Assembly (NCBI GenBank): GCA_963730005.1
Contig: CAVSPO010000012.1
Span: 124,001 to 188,000, forward strand
Direction: 5' to 3'
Origin: CAVSPO01 sp963730005
Lineage (GTDB): Bacteria > Actinomycetota > Actinomycetes > Propionibacteriales > Propionibacteriaceae
DNA: 64,000 nucleotides
The position numbers were made by a program, and so were the translations under genes. Under the pieces are notes generated by a model. That model worked only from the letters and a program-made list of their open reading frames with translations. It was not told where the DNA came from and did not search any database. This document shows positions 15,827-24,405 of this stretch, piece after piece (within the stretch, counting starts at the first letter, position 1; each line of letters starts with the position of its first letter).

Positions 15827-17140
15827 GTGACTCACACCGAACAAGAGCACCCGGCCCACGACGACCCTTTGCCAGTACTGGGCCATCCTCGTGACGGCCA
15901 GCCCCGTTTCGTCGACACCCCCGAGGGGCTCGCTGCCATGCGGCAATCACTTGCCGCAGGCTCCGGCCCTGTTGCCATCGACACCGAGCGTGCCCAAAGC
16001 TTCCGCTACTCGGCCAAGGCCTATCTCGTCCAATTCCGGCGAGCAGGATCCGGCACCTGGCTGCTGGACCCCCAAGCCTTCGAGAAACCGCAGGAGGTCG
16101 CCGACAATCGGAGTTGCTCCCCGGTGGCTGATCTCTCGGAGTTGGCTGCAGACCTGGCGGACGCCCAGTGGATCATCCACGCAGCCTCCCAGGATCTGCC
16201 CTGCCTGGTGCAGCTCGGGTTGCGCCCCCGCGCGCTCTTCGACACTGAGCTGGCCGGCAGGCTGCTGGGGCTCCCCCGCGTCGGTCTGGCCACCATGGTC
16301 GAGCAGTATTTCGGGATTCGGCTGCTCAAGGAGCATTCAGCCGCAGACTGGTCGACTCGCCCGATCCCAGCGGATTGGATCAGTTACGCCGCCCTTGACG
16401 TCGAGTTGCTGATCGAGCTCAGGCAGTTACTGATCGCGGACCTGGAGGACGCCGCCAAACAGGATTGGGCCCGTCAAGAGTTCGCCCACCAGGTGGCCAC
16501 CGCCGGTCAACAGGCCGAGCGCGGCGAGCGCTGGCGGCGGGTGTCCGGCACCCACTCCGTGCGAACGCCACGGGGTCTGGCCATCGTCCGCGAGCTGTGG
16601 ACCGAACGCGACGACATTGCACGACTGGCCGACAGAGCACCCGGACGAATCCTGCCCGACGCTGCGATCACGACGCTTGCCGCCCAGCTGACCGGCAAGC
16701 AGAACCGCGTGCCCGGTAGAGCCGAGTTCAGGCACATTCTTGGTTTCAAGCGACGTGAGGCGCGCCGCTACGAATCGCACTGGGTTGCTGCCCTTGAACG
16801 CGTCGCCGCGATGCCCCCGGAGCAGCTGCCACCGTTGCGCGCGCCGCGCTCAGGCCCCCCAGCCACTCGGACCTGGGAACGCATCGCACCCGACGCGTGG
16901 GCCCGCTGGAGCAGCCTGCGCCCTGCCACCGTGGAATTGGCCGCCGACCTCAAGCTCCCGGTCGAGAACCTGATCACTCCTGATCATCTGCGCCTGCTTG
17001 CCTGGGAGCCACCGTCGCAGCTGTCCAGTGACGCCGTCGACGCAGCCTTGGCCGGGTTCGGTGCCAGACCCTGGCAGCGCGAACTCGTCGTTCCCCTGAT
17101 CACTCCGCTGCTGGCGTCGACGCCTGACCCGGTGCAGTGA
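15827..17140 (+). CDS. rnd: Ribonuclease D-like 3'-5' exonuclease with HRDC domain
   Basis: 437 residues. The N-terminal DEDDy exonuclease has Exo I VAIDTERAQSFRYSAKA, Exo II IIHAASQDLPCLVQLG with FDTELAGRLLG, and Exo III YAALDVELL. A C-terminal HRDC region follows from about residue 220 (WRRVSGTHSVRTPRGLAIVRELW). It trims RNA 3' ends, including tRNA precursors. It starts at a GTG 2 bases after the DUF3000 gene. Its last 41 bases overlap the end of dxs on the other strand. Confidence 0.9.
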   Translation: MTHTEQEHPAHDDPLPVLGHPRDGQPRFVDTPEGLAAMRQSLAAGSGPVAIDTERAQSFRYSAKAYLVQFRRAGSGTWLLDPQAFEKPQEVADNRSCSPVADLSELAADLADAQWIIHAASQDLPCLVQLGLRPRALFDTELAGRLLGLPRVGLATMVEQYFGIRLLKEHSAADWSTRPIPADWISYAALDVELLIELRQLLIADLEDAAKQDWARQEFAHQVATAGQQAERGERWRRVSGTHSVRTPRGLAIVRELWTERDDIARLADRAPGRILPDAAITTLAAQLTGKQNRVPGRAEFRHILGFKRREARRYESHWVAALERVAAMPPEQLPPLRAPRSGPPATRTWERIAPDAWARWSSLRPATVELAADLKLPVENLITPDHLRLLAWEPPSQLSSDAVDAALAGFGARPWQRELVVPLITPLLASTPDPVQ

Positions 17141-19046
17141 GGCTGCCCGCTCGGTCAGTCGTCACGTCCAGCTGCAGGGCAGTCTCGATCACCGAGCGCG
17201 CGATGTCCTGAGCGGACAGACCCAGCGACTCGAGCACTTCGCGGCGGGAAGCCTGGAGCAGGAACTCATCGGGCAGCCCGAACTGACGCATGGCCACCTC
17301 GTGGCCAGCGGCATCAAGGGCAAGCTCGAGATGTGAACCCAGGCCCCCGATGACAAGATTGTCCTCGATCGACACCACCAACCTGTGCTCCGCCGCCAGC
17401 CGGACCAGTGCATCGGCAACCGGAAACGTCCAAACCGGGTCGACCACAGTGACCCCAATCCCCTGTTTGTCCAGCCGGGTCGCGACGTCCAGAGCCACGG
17501 GGACAGCGGCACCGGTGGCTACCAGGAGCACATCGGATGCGTCGTTGAGCACCAGCAGATCGAGCCCCTCGCGCGTCTGCACCGCCTCCATGTCGTCGGG
17601 CAGGCGCTCGTTGCTGAAACGAATCACCGTGGGAGCGTCATCGGTGTCGATGGCCCGTGCCAGTGCCTCGTGCAACCGTTTGCGGTCGCGTGGCGAACAG
17701 AGCTGCAGACCTGGCACCAGACCCAACAACGACACGTCCCACTGGCCGTGATGACTTGGCCCGTCCGGGCCGGTGACGCCTGCGCGATCCAGCACGAAGG
17801 TGACCCCGGCGTGGTGCAGGCCGACGTCCATCAGGATCTGGTCAAAGGCTCGGTTCAGAAAGGTCGAGTAGACGGCGACGACCGGGTGCAGTCCGACCGC
17901 TGCCATGCCTGCCGCAGACGTGACGGCGTGCTGCTCGGCGATGCCGACGTCGAAGACCCGGTCCGGGTGCGCCGCTGCGAAGCGTGCCAGACCGACCGGG
18001 TGCAGCATGGCCGCTGTGATGGCGACCACCTGCGGATGGCGATCACCAAGCTCCAGGAGCTCTTGCTCGAAGGCCGCCGTCCAGGTTGCCTGGACCGCTG
18101 CGGTGAGTGGTTCCCCCGTGGCTGCATTGAACTTGCCGATGGTGTGGAAGCACTGCGAGTCGTCCTCCGCCGCGCGATAACCGTGTCCCTTGCGGGTGAT
18201 GGCGTGCACGATGACGGGGCCACCGTAACCTTTGGCCTGCTCCAGTGCCTTCACAGTGGCGCCGATGTCATGTCCGTCAAAGGGCCCGATGTACTTGATG
18301 CCGAGGCCGCTGAACATGCTCTGCGGGACCAGCAGGTCCCGCAGCCCGGTCTTGAGGCCGTGCAGCAACTCGTAGGCCGGCCGCCCGATCAACGGGGTGT
18401 TGCTCACGGTGTGCTTGATGACCTCCAGGGCCTGCTCGTAACGCGGATCGGTGCGCAGCCCGGACAGCTGCTCGGCCAACCCGCCGACCGTTGGTGAGTA
18501 GGAGCGACCGTTGTCGTTGACGATGATCACCAACCGCAGCTGCGGCTCAACCCCGATGTTGTTGAGAGCTTCCCAGGTCATGCCCCCCGTCAACGCGCCG
18601 TCGCCCACCAACGCTACGACGGTGCGATCGTCCTGACCTTGCAGCTGGAAGGCCTTCGCCATGCCTTCCGCCCATGAGAGGGACGTGGAGGCGTGCGAGT
18701 TCTCAATCCAGTCGTGCTCGGACTCTGCTCGTGACGGGTAGCCGGACAGGCCGCCCTTCTGACGCAACGTCGAGAACTGGCTCTGTCGCCCGGTCAGGAT
18801 CTTGTGCACGTAGCTCTGATGGCCAGTGTCGAAGATGATCGGATCGTGGGGTGAATCGAAGACCAGGTGCATTGCCATGGTGAGCTCGACGACGCCCAGG
18901 TTGGGGCCCAGATGCCCGCCAGTGCGGCTGACATTACTCACCAGAAAGCGGCGGATCTCGCTGGCCAGTTCCCGAAGCTCCTTCGTGGACAGGGCGCGCA
19001 GATCTGCTGGAGTGTTGATCCCGTCGAGCAGCGGCATGCAAGCCAT
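17100..19046 (-). CDS. dxs: 1-deoxy-D-xylulose-5-phosphate synthase
   Basis: Thiamine-diphosphate enzyme joining pyruvate and glyceraldehyde-3-phosphate, the first step of the MEP isoprenoid pathway. About 648 residues, full length. The TPP motif is VALVGDGALTGGMTWEALNN with IVNDNGRSYSPTVGG. The transketolase central domain carries AEQHAVTSAAGMA and DRAGVTGPDGPSHHGQWD. I chose the ATG at 19046 because AGGA stands about 9 bases upstream. Confidence 0.95.
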   Translation of the reverse strand: MACMPLLDGINTPADLRALSTKELRELASEIRRFLVSNVSRTGGHLGPNLGVVELTMAMHLVFDSPHDPIIFDTGHQSYVHKILTGRQSQFSTLRQKGGLSGYPSRAESEHDWIENSHASTSLSWAEGMAKAFQLQGQDDRTVVALVGDGALTGGMTWEALNNIGVEPQLRLVIIVNDNGRSYSPTVGGLAEQLSGLRTDPRYEQALEVIKHTVSNTPLIGRPAYELLHGLKTGLRDLLVPQSMFSGLGIKYIGPFDGHDIGATVKALEQAKGYGGPVIVHAITRKGHGYRAAEDDSQCFHTIGKFNAATGEPLTAAVQATWTAAFEQELLELGDRHPQVVAITAAMLHPVGLARFAAAHPDRVFDVGIAEQHAVTSAAGMAAVGLHPVVAVYSTFLNRAFDQILMDVGLHHAGVTFVLDRAGVTGPDGPSHHGQWDVSLLGLVPGLQLCSPRDRKRLHEALARAIDTDDAPTVIRFSNERLPDDMEAVQTREGLDLLVLNDASDVLLVATGAAVPVALDVATRLDKQGIGVTVVDPVWTFPVADALVRLAAEHRLVVSIEDNLVIGGLGSHLELALDAAGHEVAMRQFGLPDEFLLQASRREVLESLGLSAQDIARSVIETALQLDVTTDRAGSLTAPGQASTPAAE

Positions 19047-19110
19047 CGTAAGCGGTCCTGCCAAGCAACGGACCCTCGCGCGGGCAGAGCCGGTGAAGTT
19101 CGGGCAGAGC

Positions 19111-19602
19111 TCACAGCTTTCGCAGGAACACGTTGCCTCGCAACGCCTCCTCCACCAAGGCCACGCTCCTTCGCACCCGCACCAGCCTGCTCTCCTCTGC
19201 CTGCAGCAACTCGGTGGACGCCTCCAGCACCTGCGGTGTCACGTAGTCGTGCAGGCTCGCTCGCGCTTGCGACAGCGCTGCGCGGCTGGATCGGATCTGC
19301 CCCTCCACGAAGTCGGCTGCGAACCGTGCGAGGACCACGGGGTGCTGCTGCAACACCTTGTGCGCCCGATAGTCGGCAGGACAGCAGTCAAGCAGAAAGA
19401 CCGTCGCGCTCTTCTCCCAGTCAGGCTCGCCGGGCGGCCGCACCTGCTCCGGCCAGCCAGGCGGCAGATGAATGGCGTCACGCTGACCACGCGTCAACTG
19501 CGCGGCCGAAACCGACCGCAACGCCGCGCCAGCGTGCGAGGAATGGCCCCCAGCCCTGTCACCTTGCCCTGTAGCTACCGACTTGAAAGCCTGTGCCGAC
19601 AT
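19111..19602 (-). CDS. Small protein of unknown function under an SOS (LexA) box
   Basis: 163 residues, not recognised. The start is supported by AGGGGGG 6 bases before the ATG. The N-terminal 45 residues are polar and Gly/Ser-rich. A central DWEKSATVFLLDCCPADYRAHKVL segment is followed by about 75 residues of strongly helical, Arg/Glu-rich sequence (FVEGQIRSSRAALSQARAS, LLQAEESRLVRVRRSVALVEEAL) that could form a coiled coil. There is no signal peptide or membrane helix. A perfect LexA box ends 20 bases upstream, so I infer DNA-damage induction. A cell-division or replication checkpoint factor is one possibility. Confidence 0.75.
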   Translation of the reverse strand: MSAQAFKSVATGQGDRAGGHSSHAGAALRSVSAAQLTRGQRDAIHLPPGWPEQVRPPGEPDWEKSATVFLLDCCPADYRAHKVLQQHPVVLARFAADFVEGQIRSSRAALSQARASLHDYVTPQVLEASTELLQAEESRLVRVRRSVALVEEALRGNVFLRKL

Positions 19603-19622
19603 GTCGCCCCCCTGCCACTGAA

Positions 19623-19638
19623 TCGAACACTTGTTCGA
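19623..19638. promoter_or_regulatory. LexA-binding SOS box
   Basis: TCGAAC-ACTT-GTTCGA is a perfect palindrome matching the actinobacterial/Bacillus-type SOS box core CGAAC-N4-GTTCG. It lies 20 bases before the 163-residue unknown gene and about 46 bases past the end of acn, so its target is the unknown gene. Confidence 0.85.
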
Positions 19639-19684
19639 TCATAAGCTTGGCAGGGAGCTCTGACACTCTCGGACTTGAGTGGTG

Positions 19685-22339
19685 CTAACGGTCGCGCAGG
19701 CTGCGCAGCACGTACGCCATGATGCCGCCGTTGGTGTAGTAGTGCCGCTCCCCCGGAGTGTCGATCCGCACCACAGCCTTGAACTGGGTCACCGTGCCTT
19801 CCGGCGAAGTTGCTCGAACGTCAATCGAATCCGGGGTCACGTCGCCGTTGAGACCGGTGATGCCGACGAAATCGAAGATCTCATCCCCGGTCAATCCCAG
19901 CGAGTCGGCGCTCTGACCATCCTCGAACTGCAACGGAAGCACGCCCATCCCGATCAGGTTGGAACGGTGGATCCGCTCGTAGCTCTGGGCGATGACCACC
20001 CGGACCCCGAGCAGCATGGGCCCCTTGGCCGCCCAGTCCCGCGAGCTGCCGGTGCCGTACTCCTTGCCTGCCAGCACCACCAGCGGCGTCCCGGCTGCCC
20101 GGTAGTTCACAGAAGCGTCGTACACCGTCGTCACGGGCCTACCCGGCTGACTGAAGTCGAGCGTCCAACCGCCCTCGGTGCCCGGGGCTATCTGATTGCG
20201 CAGCCGAATGTTGGCGAAGGTGCCGCGCACCATCACCTCGTGGTTACCCCGACGCGAACCGTAGGAGTTGAAGTCGGCACGCGCCACGCCGTGCTCGGTG
20301 AGGTACCTGCCGGCCGGGCTGCCGCTCATGATCGAACCCGCCGGCGAGATGTGGTCGGTGGTCACCGAATCGCCGAGTTTGAGCAGCGCCCGGGCACCGA
20401 TGATGTCGGTGACCGGGAGGGGGTGCGCAGGCATGCCTTCGAAGTAAGGAGCTTTGCGAACGTAGGTCGACGTGTCGTCCCACTCGAAGATGTCGCCCTC
20501 GGGGGTCTGCAGGCTCTGCCAATTCTCGTCGCCGGCGAAGACGTCCGCGTAGCTGCTGGTGAACAGCTGCCGGTCGACGTTGGTTGCGATGACCTGCTCC
20601 ACCTCGGCAGGGCTGGGCCACAGGTCAGCCAGGTAGACCGGTTGACCATCGCGGTCGGTGCCCAGTGGCTCTGTGGTCAGGTCTATGTCCATCGTGCCGG
20701 CCAGCGCGTAGGCGACCACCAGCGGCGGCGAAGCCAGGTAGTTCATCTTCACGTCCGGGCTGATCCGGCCCTCGAAGTTGCGGTTGCCGCTCAGCACTGA
20801 CGTGACGACCAGGCCGTCGTTGACCACGGCGTCGTGCACCTCGGGCACCAGCGGGCCGGTGTTGCCGATGCACACGGTGCAGCCATAACCCACCACATCG
20901 AAATCGAGCTCGTCCAGTGCCTTGTCCAGGCCGGCGCGCTTCAAATAGGCGGTCACCACCTGCGAGCCAGGGCCCAGAGCGGTCTTGACCCAAGGCTTGC
21001 GCGTCAGACCACGGTCGACGGCATTGCGGGCCAGCAGGCCGGCTGCCACCATCACCGACGGGTTGGAAGTGTTGGTGCAGCTGGTGATTGCTGCCACGCC
21101 CACCAGGCCGTGCGCCAGCCCCTGAGGAAGCGGCTGGGCGGCCTGGCCCTCGAGCTGGGCGGGCAGTGCTTGCCGGAACGCCTGCTTGGCCTCGGACAAC
21201 ACGATGCGGTCCTGGGGACGCTTGGGCCCTGCGATCGAGGGCTGCACGGTCGACAGGTCGAGCTCCAGGTACTCCGAGTAAGCGACCTCGCGACTTGGAT
21301 CGAACCACAGGCCCTGTTCCTTGGCGTAGGCCTCGACCAGGGCGACCTGTTCTTCGGACCTGCCCGTCAGGCGCAGGTACTCGATCGTCTGTTCGTCGAT
21401 CGGGAAGATCGACACCGTGGCACCGTATTCGGGTGTCATGTTGCCCAGAGTGGCGCGGTTGGCCAGCGGGATGGCACTGACACCGGGGCCGTAGAACTCA
21501 ACGAACTTGCCGACCACCTTGTGGCGCCGTGCCATCTCGGTCACCGTCAGCACCAGATCGGTGGCGGTGGAGCCGGACGGCAGTTCACCGGTCAGCTTGA
21601 AGCCGACGACACGCGGCACCAACATCGAAATCGGCTGGCCCAGGATGGCGGCCTCCGCCTCGATGCCGCCCACGCCCCAGCCGAGGATGCCGAGGCCGTT
21701 CTGCATGGTGGTGTGCGAGTCGGTGCCGACGCAGGTGTCCGGGAAGGCTGTCTGGACACCGTCCACTTCGCGGCTGAACACGACGCGGGCCAGATGTTCG
21801 ATGTTCACCTGGTGGCAGATACCGGTGCCTGGAGGCACCACCTTGAAGTTGTCGAAGGCTGTCTGGCCCCAGCGCAGGAACTGGTACCGCTCCCGGTTGC
21901 GCTGGTACTCCAGCTCGGTGTTGCGGGCCAGGGCTTGCGGTGTGCCGAAGTTGTCCACGATGACCGAGTGATCGATGACCAGTTCGGCTGGCGACAGCGG
22001 GTTGATCAGGGCCGGGTCGCCACCCAGCTCGGCCATGGCCTCACGCATGGTGGCCAGGTCGACGACGCAGGGCACCCCGGTGAAGTCCTGCATGAGCACC
22101 CGTGCCGGAGTGAACTGGATTTCGTGCGCGGGCTGAGCAGCAGGGTCCCACTGTCCCACCGCGCGGATGTCGTCCGAGGTGATGTTCGCACCGTCCTCGT
22201 TGCGCAGCAGGTTCTCCAACAGCACCCGCAGGCTGTAGGGCAACTTGTCGGCACCGGGCACCGCATCGATCCGGAAGATCCGATAGGTCCGGTCCCCGAC
22301 CTTCAGATCCGTGCTTGCCCCGAAACTGTCTGCACCCAT
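19685..22339 (-). CDS. acnA: Aconitate hydratase A
   Basis: TCA-cycle [4Fe-4S] enzyme interconverting citrate and isocitrate, 884 residues. Cluster cysteines appear in AITSCTNTSNPSV and GYGCTVCIGNTGPL. VGTDSHTTMQNGLGILGWGVGG and the late KEYGTGSSRDWAAKG are aconitase signatures. I chose the ATG at 22339 for its GAGGA site; an upstream in-frame ATG lacks one. Confidence 0.96.
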   Translation of the reverse strand: MGADSFGASTDLKVGDRTYRIFRIDAVPGADKLPYSLRVLLENLLRNEDGANITSDDIRAVGQWDPAAQPAHEIQFTPARVLMQDFTGVPCVVDLATMREAMAELGGDPALINPLSPAELVIDHSVIVDNFGTPQALARNTELEYQRNRERYQFLRWGQTAFDNFKVVPPGTGICHQVNIEHLARVVFSREVDGVQTAFPDTCVGTDSHTTMQNGLGILGWGVGGIEAEAAILGQPISMLVPRVVGFKLTGELPSGSTATDLVLTVTEMARRHKVVGKFVEFYGPGVSAIPLANRATLGNMTPEYGATVSIFPIDEQTIEYLRLTGRSEEQVALVEAYAKEQGLWFDPSREVAYSEYLELDLSTVQPSIAGPKRPQDRIVLSEAKQAFRQALPAQLEGQAAQPLPQGLAHGLVGVAAITSCTNTSNPSVMVAAGLLARNAVDRGLTRKPWVKTALGPGSQVVTAYLKRAGLDKALDELDFDVVGYGCTVCIGNTGPLVPEVHDAVVNDGLVVTSVLSGNRNFEGRISPDVKMNYLASPPLVVAYALAGTMDIDLTTEPLGTDRDGQPVYLADLWPSPAEVEQVIATNVDRQLFTSSYADVFAGDENWQSLQTPEGDIFEWDDTSTYVRKAPYFEGMPAHPLPVTDIIGARALLKLGDSVTTDHISPAGSIMSGSPAGRYLTEHGVARADFNSYGSRRGNHEVMVRGTFANIRLRNQIAPGTEGGWTLDFSQPGRPVTTVYDASVNYRAAGTPLVVLAGKEYGTGSSRDWAAKGPMLLGVRVVIAQSYERIHRSNLIGMGVLPLQFEDGQSADSLGLTGDEIFDFVGITGLNGDVTPDSIDVRATSPEGTVTQFKAVVRIDTPGERHYYTNGGIMAYVLRSLRDR

Positions 22340-22708
22340 TTGCTCGTCCTCATGGCTGGCGGTACTGGTGTGGCCCGGTCGGGCCGTACTCAAGATAGCA
22401 AGCCCGGCTGACGACTGATATGTAGTGCCCAGTTGTCAAGGGGCATGGTGAGCCGCCCGTCCCCGGGATCAAGGGGGACGGGCGGCTCTGCTTCGTCGTG
22501 GTCGTGGCTGGTGAGCGTGTCGTTGGGCGACGCGCGGTCAGACTGATATGCGCGGGTTGGGTACCGCAGGACGGTGGTTCGGCTGGAGTGCGTCCGCTTG
22601 TCTAGAGTCGAGCGTCGACACGTTTCAGGGTCTGCTCATAGTCGTTGCGCGGGTCACTCCACGCGCTGCCACCAGCACGGGTTCGGCGACGAAGCCGCTT
22701 GTGGGGTG
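22340..22708. other. Non-coding stretch between acn and the IS110 transposase
   Basis: No gene seen. On the minus strand TTGACA (22434-22439) may be part of an acn promoter, though no good -10 is spaced correctly. It also holds the strong hairpin at 22450-22488 and a 10-bp direct repeat GACTGATATG (22413-22422 and 22541-22550). The right boundary of the IS element must fall here. Confidence 0.5.
22450..22488. terminator. Strong GC-rich hairpin
   Basis: A perfect 15-bp stem, GAGCCGCCCGTCCCC with its complement, encloses a 9-base loop. There is no T-tract on either strand. It probably works as a U-less actinobacterial terminator between the transposase and acn (both minus strand), or as an end structure of the IS element. 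Confidence 0.5.
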
Positions 22709-23797
22709 TTACTCCTCCAGAACGGCCAGGGACCAGCACCAGCCAGCCAGCTCGCGGGCGATGGCGACGGTGGCGATCGTGTGACGCTTGCGGCGCGCGA
22801 TGAACGTCACCCAGCGGCGGTGTAGCCGTCGGTTGCCCTCATCACCGCGAGCCCGTGCCGCAGGCGTGGCTCGCTCCCAGCGGTCACGAATGGTCTTGCC
22901 GACCGTGTACTGGGGGCGGTGGTGCCAGGCGGCTTCGACGAGCAGTCGGCGGGCGTGACCGTTGCCGGTCTTGGTGATCGACCCCTGGACGCGGCTGTTG
23001 CCGGATGAGTACTCGGTTGGAGTGAGGCCGACGAACGCGCCGATTGTGTTGCCGGTGAACCGGTGCCAGTCACCGATCTCGACCGCAAGCGCGAACCCGG
23101 TCAGGGTGGATACTCCCCGAAGGCATCCCAACCGTCGCACGAGTGGGGTGAACTCGCTGTCGGCAGCCAGTTCTTCGATGGCTTGGTCAAGTCGGTCACG
23201 GCGGGCCTTGACCATCAACACCGTCTCATAGGCGGTGTCGAACGCGATCCGGGTCGAGTGACCGGTCAGCTCGGATCGCTGCTGACGCAGCCACACATCG
23301 TGGACACCGGTCCAGGCCTGCCCGCCGGAGTAGACCAGACCGTGGCGGAGCAGGAGCTTGCTCAACCGGTGTCGGGCCCGCATCAGGTCACCGCGGCAGT
23401 CCTCACGGGCGCGGACCACGTCACGAGCAGCTTCCTGCCCGACTGAGGGGATCGACACTGCGGTGATCTCGTCCATCCGCAGCAGTCGGGCCAGGTGCAT
23501 CGCGTCCCGGGCATCGGTCTTGACCCGATCCCCGCTGGGTCGCTGCAGCTTGCTCGGAGCGGCCACCTCGCACCGGATCCCGGCCGCGATCAGGGCCCGG
23601 CAAAGGCCGAAGCCTGTCGGGCCGGCCTCATAGGTGACCGCCACCGGTCCTGGCAACCCACCGATCCAGCGACGCACATCCTCATGCGAAGGGGTCAGCC
23701 TCGCCTCAAACACCTCACCGGTCACGCCGTCGATCGCTGCCGCTACAACCGATCGGGCGTGCACGTCCAGACCAACACTCGTACGCTCTGTGAACAC
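22709..23797 (-). CDS. IS110-family transposase (DEDD recombinase)
   Basis: About 362 residues. The N-terminal RuvC-like DEDD domain shows GLDVHARSV, VTYEAGPTGFGL and KTDARDAMHLARLL. The C-terminal Tnp_20 domain shows the serine motif LRGVSTLTGFALAVEIGD and FVGLTPTEYSSGNSRVQG, then GNGHARRLLVEAAW. It appears intact. I prefer the GTG at 23797, with GGGAGG 5 bases upstream, over a TTG at 23812. Recent work on this family shows recombination guided by an RNA from a non-coding end. Confidence 0.93.
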   Translation of the reverse strand: MFTERTSVGLDVHARSVVAAAIDGVTGEVFEARLTPSHEDVRRWIGGLPGPVAVTYEAGPTGFGLCRALIAAGIRCEVAAPSKLQRPSGDRVKTDARDAMHLARLLRMDEITAVSIPSVGQEAARDVVRAREDCRGDLMRARHRLSKLLLRHGLVYSGGQAWTGVHDVWLRQQRSELTGHSTRIAFDTAYETVLMVKARRDRLDQAIEELAADSEFTPLVRRLGCLRGVSTLTGFALAVEIGDWHRFTGNTIGAFVGLTPTEYSSGNSRVQGSITKTGNGHARRLLVEAAWHHRPQYTVGKTIRDRWERATPAARARGDEGNRRLHRRWVTFIARRKRHTIATVAIARELAGWCWSLAVLEE

Positions 23798-23798
23798 C

Positions 23799-23877
23799 GG
23801 GGCCTCCCACAACTGTCGGATAGGCCGAGCAGGCGCCTCCTACTCGGTAACCCACGAATCTCTGTGAGTGAGGCCCC
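23799..23877 (-). ncRNA. Structured leader of the IS110 element, candidate bridge-RNA segment
   Basis: Upstream of the transposase the minus-strand RNA can fold with an outer stem GGGGCCTC (23877-23870) to GAGGCCCC (23806-23799). Inside, CCGAG (23847-23843) pairs with CTCGG (23829-23825) around a loop containing AGGCGCC. IS110 bridge RNAs come from such non-coding ends. The outer stem also covers part of the transposase ribosome site. The stretch is shorter than known bridge RNAs, so it may be only part of one or a translational control element. Confidence 0.45.
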
Positions 23878-23915
23878 GGCCCGCAACCCCTCACGCGAGG
23901 GACTGCACATACCGT

Positions 23916-24353
23916 CTAGCGGGCAGCCAGACCGATGCAGTAGGCGCGGTAGTCCTCCAAGGCGGCCTGAAGTTCCCGTGCCTGCATGGTTCGCATCCTG
24001 ATCAGGTGCACGGTGACCCCGATCAGGACAACAACCAACAGGAGGTCGACCCACACACTGTCGACCAGGACGATGCTGATGCCGATGCCCACCCAGAGAA
24101 AAGCCAGCGCTCCGACCTTGGTGTGCAGGGAAATCGCCTTGTTGACCTGCCACTGGTAGATGTAGGGGCCCAGCACGCGATGGGTCAACAGCCACGCGTG
24201 CAAGCGGTGCGAACTCCTCAGGAACAAGAAGGACGCCAACAACAGCAGCGGAGTGGTGGGCAGCACCGGAATCAGGATTCCGATCACGCCCAGGCTCAGT
24301 GACAGGCAGCCCGCACCAATCAGCAGCGCACGCTTCACCGACCCCACGTCCAC
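23916..24353 (-). CDS. DUF454/YbaN-family membrane protein
   Basis: 145-residue inner-membrane protein of unknown function. The family signature GVIGILIPVLPTTPLLLLASFLF leads into RSSHRLHAWLLTHRVLGPYI. Four hydrophobic segments are visible in two pairs. It ends next to the IS110 element but has a normal length, so it does not look truncated. Confidence 0.85.
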   Translation of the reverse strand: MDVGSVKRALLIGAGCLSLSLGVIGILIPVLPTTPLLLLASFLFLRSSHRLHAWLLTHRVLGPYIYQWQVNKAISLHTKVGALAFLWVGIGISIVLVDSVWVDLLLVVVLIGVTVHLIRMRTMQARELQAALEDYRAYCIGLAAR

Positions 24354-24405
24354 TCCTCTCGCTCAGGGCAAACCCGTCTGGCCAAGCTACCAGAGCGTCC
24401 TGAGA

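Larger units (their letters stand above)
22709..23877 (-). mobile_element. IS110-family insertion sequence (boundaries approximate)
   Basis: The span covers the transposase gene and its structured leader. IS110 elements lack long terminal inverted repeats and usually make no clear target duplication, so ends cannot be fixed from one copy. The left limit may extend into 22490-22708. It separates acn from the DUF454 gene; neither looks broken. Confidence 0.75.

Noticed and set aside
19081..19110. Direct repeat CGGGCAGAGC at 19081 and 19101
   Set aside because: Ten bases, two copies, in a GC-rich gap; consistent with chance and not linked to any feature.
20834..22411. 525-residue plus-strand frame opposite acn
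   Set aside because: Antisense shadow of aconitase; composition is typical of the reverse frame and it has no ribosome site.
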